From Escarpia spicata (lineage: Eukaryota > Annelida > Polychaeta > Sabellida > Siboglinidae), in the NCBI GenBank assembly GCA_963995525.1, contig OZ023206.1, positions 3,529,350 through 3,593,349 on the forward strand: a DNA stretch of 64,000 bases, written 5' to 3'. The translations under genes and the position numbers were made by a program. How positions within the stretch are numbered: the first letter of the stretch is position 1; the number at the start of each line of letters is the position of its first letter. Under the pieces are notes generated by a model. That model had not been told where the DNA came from. It did not search any database and saw nothing but the letters and a program-made list of their open reading frames with translations. Positions 57,955-64,000 of the stretch are shown here, piece by piece.

Positions 57955-58175
57955 TGTGTAGTTGCTTATCCATGTGTGAATGTCCCTACTACATAGTTGC
58001 GTATCCGTGTGTGAAAGTCCCTACTACATAGTTGCTTATCCGTGTGTGAATGTCCCTACTACATAGTTGCGTATTCATGTGTGAAAGTCCCTACTACATA
58101 GTTGCGTATCCATGTGTGAATGTCCCTACTACACTACATAGTTGCGTATCCGTGTATGAATGTCCCTACTACATG
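57955..58175 (+). repeat. 35-bp minisatellite, about 6 copies
   Basis: Unit gttgcttatccgtgtgtgaa + tgtccctactacata, immediately before the LINE 5' truncation point. Confidence 0.92.
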
Positions 58176-58223
58176 ACTATTTATCACCTCTGATGCTCTG
58201 GAGCCGTTGGGAATGAGGAATCC

Positions 58224-58424
58224 ATGATGGCGATCAACGCACTAGTTGAGCAGATGTGTAAAGAAGAGGGGGTGGGATTCGTAGATTTATGGGGATACTT
58301 TGTTGGGAGGGAAGATATGTACATGAGAGATGGCCTACATCTAAGTGGAAAAGGGGCAGCAGTTTTCTCAGAGAACTTGCTGCAATCTGTTGACAGTGGG
58401 ACAGGCTGCATCTATTTAAACTAG
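58224..58424 (+). CDS. LINE ORF1 C-terminal fragment (SGNH/GDSL esterase-like)
   Basis: 66 residues ending at TAG: EEGVGFVDLWGYFVGREDMY, MRDGLHLSGKGAAVFSENLL. The D-G-L-H-L-S block is the Asp/His end of the SGNH esterase found in ORF1 of many CR1-like retrotransposons. The ATG is internal to the domain; the true N-terminus is lost to 5' truncation. Confidence 0.85.
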   Translation: MMAINALVEQMCKEEGVGFVDLWGYFVGREDMYMRDGLHLSGKGAAVFSENLLQSVDSGTGCIYLN

Positions 58425-61303
58425 ATTCGCAGGGGGGATTCACAGAGAAGCCTGAAACTGGAGGCATAGATAAAGACAGCAGAAATAAATCGGCAAAGAA
58501 CAGCCTGGAAAACTGTTCTGAATCAGGATATAAATGCATTTGTTTAAATGCAAGGAGCATAGTAAACAAAAGAAGTGAACTAAACATTATGGTAGAAGAT
58601 ATTGACCCTCACATAATAGGTATAACCGAATCGTGGGCCACCACTGATATATCAGCTGCCGAATTGGGACTAACAGGATATGTAATGTTTAGGAAAGATA
58701 GAATAGGAAGAAAGGGAGGTGGAGTTATTTTATATATTAAAGAATCTATCCAGGCTTATGAAATAAAATTAGAAAGAGAAGCAGATTGCGAAGAAGCTGT
58801 TTGGTGTAACATAGTTACAGGAAACTCAACGTTAACAGTTGGGTTAGTTTATCGAAGTCCAAACATAAGCATAGAAGAGAATGAAAAAATACAAAATGCT
58901 ATAAGGGAAGTAAGCAAACAGAACTGTATTATTATGGGGGACTTTAACCATGGGCATATACAATGGAAATCTCTACAGAGTATGGGGAGTGAGGACCACA
59001 AGTTTTTAGTTTTAGTACAAGATAGTTTCCTTTCTCAACATGTGCTAGAACCAACCAGGGGAGAGAATGTGTTAGACTTAGTTTTGTCCTCACAGAAAGA
59101 ATTAGTTGACAATGTCAAGATATGTGAGCCACTGGGGAGTAGTGATCACAACCAGATACATTTTACCATCAAAGTAAAATCAGAAAGGAATAGTAAAAAG
59201 CAGTATAGGAGAAATTTCCACAAAGGAAGGTATAAGGACATGAGGAAATATTTAGCAAAGATAGACTGGAATAACACACTGAAGAATAAGACAGCAACCG
59301 AATGCTGGAATATCTTAAATAGTGAAATTAAGTGCATAGTCGATAAATTTGTACCTTTCAAAAAACAAGGGAAACGGTCTAAAAAGAAACACTTATCGAA
59401 AGAAGCCATTAGAAAAATTAAGTATAAACAAATGATGTGGAAGTCATATAGATGTACTGGAAATGATGAAGACTACAACATTTATAAAGAAGCACTTAAT
59501 CAAGCTACAGCTGAAATTAGAAATTCAAAGAGAAGCTATGAAACAAAATTAGCTAGTAATATAAAACATGACAGTAAGAGTTTTTATGCGTATATTCGAA
59601 GCAAACAGAAAGTTCAGGATAAGGTCGGTCCTCTAGAAGATATTGCTGGAAATACAATATCAGAGGGATTCTTAATGGCAGAAGACCTGAATGAGTATTT
59701 TAGTTCAGTGTTTACCAGGGAAGATATTAGTTCACTGCCAGTACCAGAGGCTAAGTTCAAGGGGGCAGATTCAGACTATTTAGGACAGTTAGTTGTAACC
59801 TCGGAAATGGTAGCTAAGAAAATAAGGGCTATGAAGGGTAATAAATCACCTGGAGTGGACGGGATTCCGCCCAAACTACTATTGGAAATTGTAGAACAAA
59901 TTAGCGCACCGCTTGCAACAGTTTTCAATTTGTCATTAGAAGAGGGAGTGGTTCCTTTAGAATGGAAAGAGGCAAACATTATACCGTTATTTAAAAAAGG
60001 TTCGAGAAACAAGTCAGAGAACTATAGACCAGTGAGTTTAACATCAGTGATTTGCAAATTATTAGAAAGACTAATTAAAGATCACATGGTGGATTTTCTT
60101 GTTAAACATAACTTTATAAACCCATCCCAACATGGGTTTTTAAAAGCGAGGTCATGCTTAACAAATATGTTATGTTTTTTGGAAGACATCACTAGGTGGG
60201 TAGATGAGGGATCACCAGTAGATATCATCTATTTAGATTTTCAAAAAGCTTTCGACAAAGTACCACATCAAAGATTACTCCTTAAGCTAAAGGCCCATGG
60301 CATAGGAAATGGTATAATAAACTGGATAGAAAAATGGCTGAATGACAGAAGACAACGTGTAGTAGTTGATGGGGAGGCTTCAAACTGGAAATCGGTATTG
60401 AGTGGGGTACCACAGGGATCAGTACTAGGACCTATATTATTCTTAATATATATCAACGATTTGGACGATGATATAACAAGCAAGGTGTTAAAATTTGCGG
60501 ATGATACAAAAGTGTTTAGAAGGATTAAAAGTGATGGACACAGACAGCATTTACAAGATGATCTTGATAGGTTGATCAAATGGTCTGAAAAGTGGCAAAT
60601 GCTGTTCAATTTTGGGAAATGTAAATGCCTCCACACAGGTCATGGGAATGAAGAGGTAAAATATAAAATGGGGGGTACTGTTCTAAGTACTACTGTAAAA
60701 GAAAAGGACTTAGGGTTAACCATTAGTGCTGATATGAAGGTTTCAGAGCAGTGCGGAATTGCAGCGTCAAAGGGAAATCAAATCCTTGGATTAATTAGGC
60801 GAAATATAGAGTATAAGAAAAAAGAATTAATAGTACCGCTGTACAAAACAATAGTGAGGCCTCATTTAGAATATTGTATACAAGCATGGAGGCCATATCG
60901 CAAGAAGGACATAGATATGCTAGAAAGAGTACAGAGGAGAGCGACTAAAATGATACAAAATCTGAGGGATCTTAGTTACGAAATACGCCTAAAAGAATGT
61001 GGTTTAACAACACTAGAGACCAGGAGATTGAGAGGAGATCACATAGAAGTGTTTAAAATATTGAATGGTTATGAAAATATTGATAGAAACATTTTTTTCT
61101 CAGTTAAGAAAGATAGAAGGACCAGAGGACATGAAGCTACATTAGTAAAGGAGCAGTGTAGATTAGATATAAGAAAGTTCTCATTCTCACAAAGGACTGT
61201 AAATGAATGGAACAGATTATCTCCTGATTGTGTTGGTGCTAGTAGCGTGAATATGTTTAAAAATAAAATCGACACACACCTTAAAAAGGCGGGATACATG
61301 TAG
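58394..61303 (+). CDS. LINE ORF2: endonuclease-reverse transcriptase
   Basis: Open from 58394 (after TGA 58391-58393) to TAG 61301-61303. The first in-frame ATG is 58589 (904 residues), but that lies inside the endonuclease, whose N-terminal NARSIVNKRSEL (about 58552-58587) is upstream, so the start is probably non-ATG or by reinitiation after ORF1. APE endonuclease: ITESW, GLVYRSP, MGDFNH, SSDHNQ. RT: MKGNKSPGVDGIPP, NIIPLFKKGSRNKSENYRPV, YLDFQKAFDKVPHQRLLLKL, GVPQGSVLGPILFLIYINDL, KFADDTKVF. C-terminal LERVQRRATKMI and FSQRTVNEWNRLSPD. All catalytic blocks (FADD) are present and no frameshift is seen, so the element is young. Confidence 0.95.
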   Translation, partial: QWDRLHLFKLDSQGGFTEKPETGGIDKDSRNKSAKNSLENCSESGYKCICLNARSIVNKRSELNIMVEDIDPHIIGITESWATTDISAAELGLTGYVMFRKDRIGRKGGGVILYIKESIQAYEIKLEREADCEEAVWCNIVTGNSTLTVGLVYRSPNISIEENEKIQNAIREVSKQNCIIMGDFNHGHIQWKSLQSMGSEDHKFLVLVQDSFLSQHVLEPTRGENVLDLVLSSQKELVDNVKICEPLGSSDHNQIHFTIKVKSERNSKKQYRRNFHKGRYKDMRKYLAKIDWNNTLKNKTATECWNILNSEIKCIVDKFVPFKKQGKRSKKKHLSKEAIRKIKYKQMMWKSYRCTGNDEDYNIYKEALNQATAEIRNSKRSYETKLASNIKHDSKSFYAYIRSKQKVQDKVGPLEDIAGNTISEGFLMAEDLNEYFSSVFTREDISSLPVPEAKFKGADSDYLGQLVVTSEMVAKKIRAMKGNKSPGVDGIPPKLLLEIVEQISAPLATVFNLSLEEGVVPLEWKEANIIPLFKKGSRNKSENYRPVSLTSVICKLLERLIKDHMVDFLVKHNFINPSQHGFLKARSCLTNMLCFLEDITRWVDEGSPVDIIYLDFQKAFDKVPHQRLLLKLKAHGIGNGIINWIEKWLNDRRQRVVVDGEASNWKSVLSGVPQGSVLGPILFLIYINDLDDDITSKVLKFADDTKVFRRIKSDGHRQHLQDDLDRLIKWSEKWQMLFNFGKCKCLHTGHGNEEVKYKMGGTVLSTTVKEKDLGLTISADMKVSEQCGIAASKGNQILGLIRRNIEYKKKELIVPLYKTIVRPHLEYCIQAWRPYRKKDIDMLERVQRRATKMIQNLRDLSYEIRLKECGLTTLETRRLRGDHIEVFKILNGYENIDRNIFFSVKKDRRTRGHEATLVKEQCRLDIRKFSFSQRTVNEWNRLSPDCVGASSVNMFKNKIDTHLKKAGYM

Positions 61304-61405
61304 ATAAAAAGTATTGGACTCTCGATAAGCCAAAAGGCTTCCTTGTCCAACTGCCATCCAGAGTAATTTTCTGGATGGCAATCTTGTTAAATCTTGTTAA
61401 ATATG

Positions 61406-62039
61406 AAAATCCATTTCTACAACCAACAAAGGCTAATACAGGCAGCCCACGATTGCGTGCGTCCTATTTTCACTGATTGAGTCGGCTGTAAACTGTTCTA
61501 TTTTGTTTGTTAGAAGAAAGAAAAGTCCGCAGCAGGCTCATAATTCACTCGAACCTGCAACAATTCTAACTGCTGCCCAAAGACTCATCCTCTCCCTAAC
61601 GTCAAGAAACATTTCTTTTCCGGGCCTTAGATTAAAAGTAATTTACACAATACTACTACTGATTGGTAATGGGTGAACACTGTACTTAGCCAATGTGTGA
61701 TTAAAGTAGGGTTTCCCAGACTGGTAAGTGTGTTACATGTCAACTGGTGCTTCCTGTAGACAGAAGGTGTAATTGCTCCTCATAGGAAGCCTTTGAAGTG
61801 ACCAATTTAATCAGACAACCTTCAGTTGTTATCAAAGCAGACACCTTGTTATCTGTCTGAATTGATCTACACCAGCACATAAACATAATAATCCTGCCAT
61901 GAGTTGTTGTGACTGGATCAGACTTCATCAATAGATTGGACTCAATGCACTCTAATTAGGTTTACTGACTGTCACACTTTGCTAGGCTGGCACAAGACAG
62001 GACAGTGGACATCAGAAACACTCAAATCACACCACAACA
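61406..62039. other. Unique sequence between LINE and minisatellites
   Basis: No gene, RNA or repeat recognised. Confidence 0.45.
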
Positions 62040-62765
62040 TTCTGGGAGTAAGATTCTGGGAGTAACACTGCAGGAGTAACACACCAGGAATAACACACCA
62101 GGAGTAATGCCCAATGAGTAACACCCCGGGAGTAACACTCCAGTAGTAACACCACAGGAGTAACAATCCAGGAGTAACACCACAGGAGTAACACCCCAGG
62201 AGTAACACCCCAGTAGTAACACCCCAGAAGTAACACTCCATGAGTAACACCCTGGGAGTAACAACCCGGGAGTAAGACCTCGGGAGTAACACTCAGGAGT
62301 AACATGCCAGGAGTAAGACCCCGGGAGTAACACCTCTAGAGTAACACCCCAGAGTAACACTCAATGAGTAACATGCCAGGAGTAACACCCTGGGAGTTAC
62401 ACCCCAGGAGTAACACCATGGGATTAACATCCCGGGAGTAACACCTCAGGTGTAACACCCTGGAAGTAACACCCCGGAAGTAACTCTCCAGGAGTAAACT
62501 CCAAGAGTAATACACCGGGAGTAAACCCCAGGAATAACACACCAGAAGTAACACCCCAGGATTAAAACTCCAGGAATAACACCCCATGAGTAACACCGCA
62601 GGAGTAACACCCTGGCAGTAACAATCTGGGAGTAACACACCATGAGTAACACCCTAGGAGTAACACCCCGGCAGTAACACTCCAGGAGTAACACCCCAGG
62701 TGTAACACCCCGCGAGTAACTCCAGGAGTAATACACCAGGAGTAATACACCAGGAGTAACACCAT
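62040..62765 (+). repeat. 15-bp 'ccaggagtaacaccc' minisatellite, locus 2, about 48 copies
   Basis: Highly diverged array of caggagtaacaccc-like units, with 14-bp variants. Minus frames give YSWGVTPGVLLL-type repeats, which are artefacts. Same motif as 52230-52470. Confidence 0.92.
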
Positions 62766-62805
62766 GGGAATAAAGCAAGGTTGTTGTGAATGTTTGTGAA
62801 AGTTG

Positions 62806-64000
62806 GACAGAGTGGAATGTGAGGAAGCCAAGTCAGAGTGGAATGTGAGGAAGCCATGTCAGAATGGAATGTGAGCAAGCCATGTCAGAATACAATGTGA
62901 GCAAGCCATGTCAGAGTGGAATGTAAGGAAGCCATGACAGAGTGGAATGTGAAGAAGCCATGTCAGAATGGGATGTGAGGAAGCCATGTCAGAGTGGAGC
63001 GTGAGGAAGCCATGTCAGAATGGAATGTGAGGAAGCCATGTCAGAATGGAATGTGAGGAAGCCATGTCAGAATGGAATGTGAGGAAGCCATGTCAGAGTG
63101 GAGCGTGAGGAAGCTATGTCAGAGTGGAGCGTGAGGAAGCCATGTCAGAGTGGAGCATCAGGAAGCCATGTCAGAGTGGAGCATCAGGATGCCATGTCAG
63201 AGTGGAGCGTGAGGAAGCCATGTCAGAGTGGAGCATCAGGAAGCCATGTCAGAGTGGAGCATCAGGAAGCCATGTCAGAGTGGAGCATCAGGATGCCATG
63301 TCAGAGTGGAGCGTGAGGAAGCCATATCAGAGTGGAGCATCAGGAAGCCATGTCAGAGTGGAATGTAAGGAAGCCATGACAGAGTGGAATGTGAAGAAGC
63401 CATGTCAGAATGGGATGTGAGGAAGCCATGTCAGAGTGGAGCGTGAGGAAGCCATGTCAGAATGGAATGTGAGGAAGCCATGTCAGAATGGAATGTGAGG
63501 AAGCCATGTCAGAATGGAATGTGAGGAAGCCATGTCAGAGTGGAGCGTGAGGAAGCCATGTCAGAGTGGAGCGTGAGGAAGCCATGTCAGAATGGAATGT
63601 GAGGAAGCCATGTCAGAGTGGAGCATCAGGATGCCATGTCAGAGTGGAGCGTGAGGAAGCCATGTCAGAATGGAGCGGGAGGAAGCCATGTCAGAGTGGA
63701 GCATCAGGAAGCCATGTCAGAGTGGAGCATCAGGAAGCCATGTCAGAGTGGAGCATCAGGAAGCCATGTCAGAGTGGAGCGTGAGGAAGCCATATCAGAG
63801 TGGAGCGTGAGGAAGCCATATCAGAGTGGAGCGTGAGGAAGCCATGTCAGAGTGGAGCGTGAGGAAGCCATGTCAGAGTGGAGCGTGAGGAAGCCATGTC
63901 AGAGTGGAGCGTCAGGAAGCCGTGTCAGAGTGGAGCGTGAGGAAGCCATATCAGAGTGGAGCGTGAGGAAGCCATATCAGAGTGGAGCGTGAGGAAGCCA
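62806..64000 (+). repeat. 26-bp minisatellite with 17-unit higher-order repeat, runs off the window
   Basis: Unit atgtcagagtggagcgtgag + gaagcc, about 46 copies up to the window end. A series of unit variants starting at 62921 (atgtaaggaa...catgacag...atgggatgtg) recurs at 63363, 442 bp later (17 x 26). Open plus frames are artefacts. Confidence 0.95.

Larger units (their letters stand above)
58190..61405 (+). mobile_element. CR1/L2-type LINE, 5'-truncated, intact ORF2
   Basis: Contains the end of an ORF1 esterase domain, a complete-looking ORF2 (EN-RT) and a 3' end with two copies of atcttgttaa (61383-61402), the kind of short 3' repeat that ends CR1-like elements. A hairpin gccatccagagta ... 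ttctggatggc (61354-61380) lies just before it. 5' truncated near 58190 at the 35-bp array. A decayed relative lies at 23434-23606. Confidence 0.92.

Noticed and set aside
61972..62831. Minus frames rich in VLLLGCYSWGVTP
   Set aside because: Translations of the 15-bp array.

Overview
This is a stretch of animal nuclear DNA. The genes are cut into short exons with GT/AG introns, non-coding sequence dominates, and there are LINEs, tRNA-derived SINEs, MITEs, hAT remnants and an exceptional density of minisatellites. A marine invertebrate is the best guess. Exon-edge ('mirage') minisatellites recall amphioxus, but several dispersed repeats also resemble mollusc repeats, so the phylum stays open.

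Two protein genes can be assembled completely, and they are convergent. (1) On the plus strand, 1916-44084: an NDRG-family gene of 13 coding exons. All phases match and it encodes 369 residues. (2) On the minus strand, 55578 down to 48265: a heterotrimeric G-protein alpha subunit-like gene of 7 coding exons encoding 389 residues. Its exon sizes and phases follow Gαi/o genes, but its P-loop and switch II are atypical. About 4.2 kb separates the two stop codons.

Layout. 1-1155: decayed minus-strand LINE. 1916-44084: NDRG gene. Its introns hold a hAT/ZNF862-like pseudogene (13.9-16.2 kb), several RT fragments, SINE copies, a 1.57-kb hAT-like non-autonomous element inserted inside a minisatellite (32102-33667), and large arrays at 12.0-12.4, 13.0-13.9, 20.9-21.2, 29.6-31.0, 31.6-32.1, 37.4-39.2, 41.5-43.2 and 43.4-43.8 kb. 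44.1-48.3 kb: intergenic, with two kinds of MITE. 48265-55578: Gα-like gene. 55.6-57.6 kb: 54/55-bp array contiguous with Gα exon 1. 58.2-61.4 kb: nearly complete CR1/L2-type LINE with intact ORF2. 62.0-64.0 kb: two further arrays, the last running off the window.

The most striking result is that three separate arrays, in both genes, are built from a 3' splice site plus the start of the exon it serves: NDRG exon 11 (44 bp), Gα exon 5 (58 bp) and Gα exon 1 (54/55 bp). In each case the real exon edge is the last unit of the array and the downstream reading frame is intact. Long open frames inside the arrays are repeat artefacts and are not annotated as genes.
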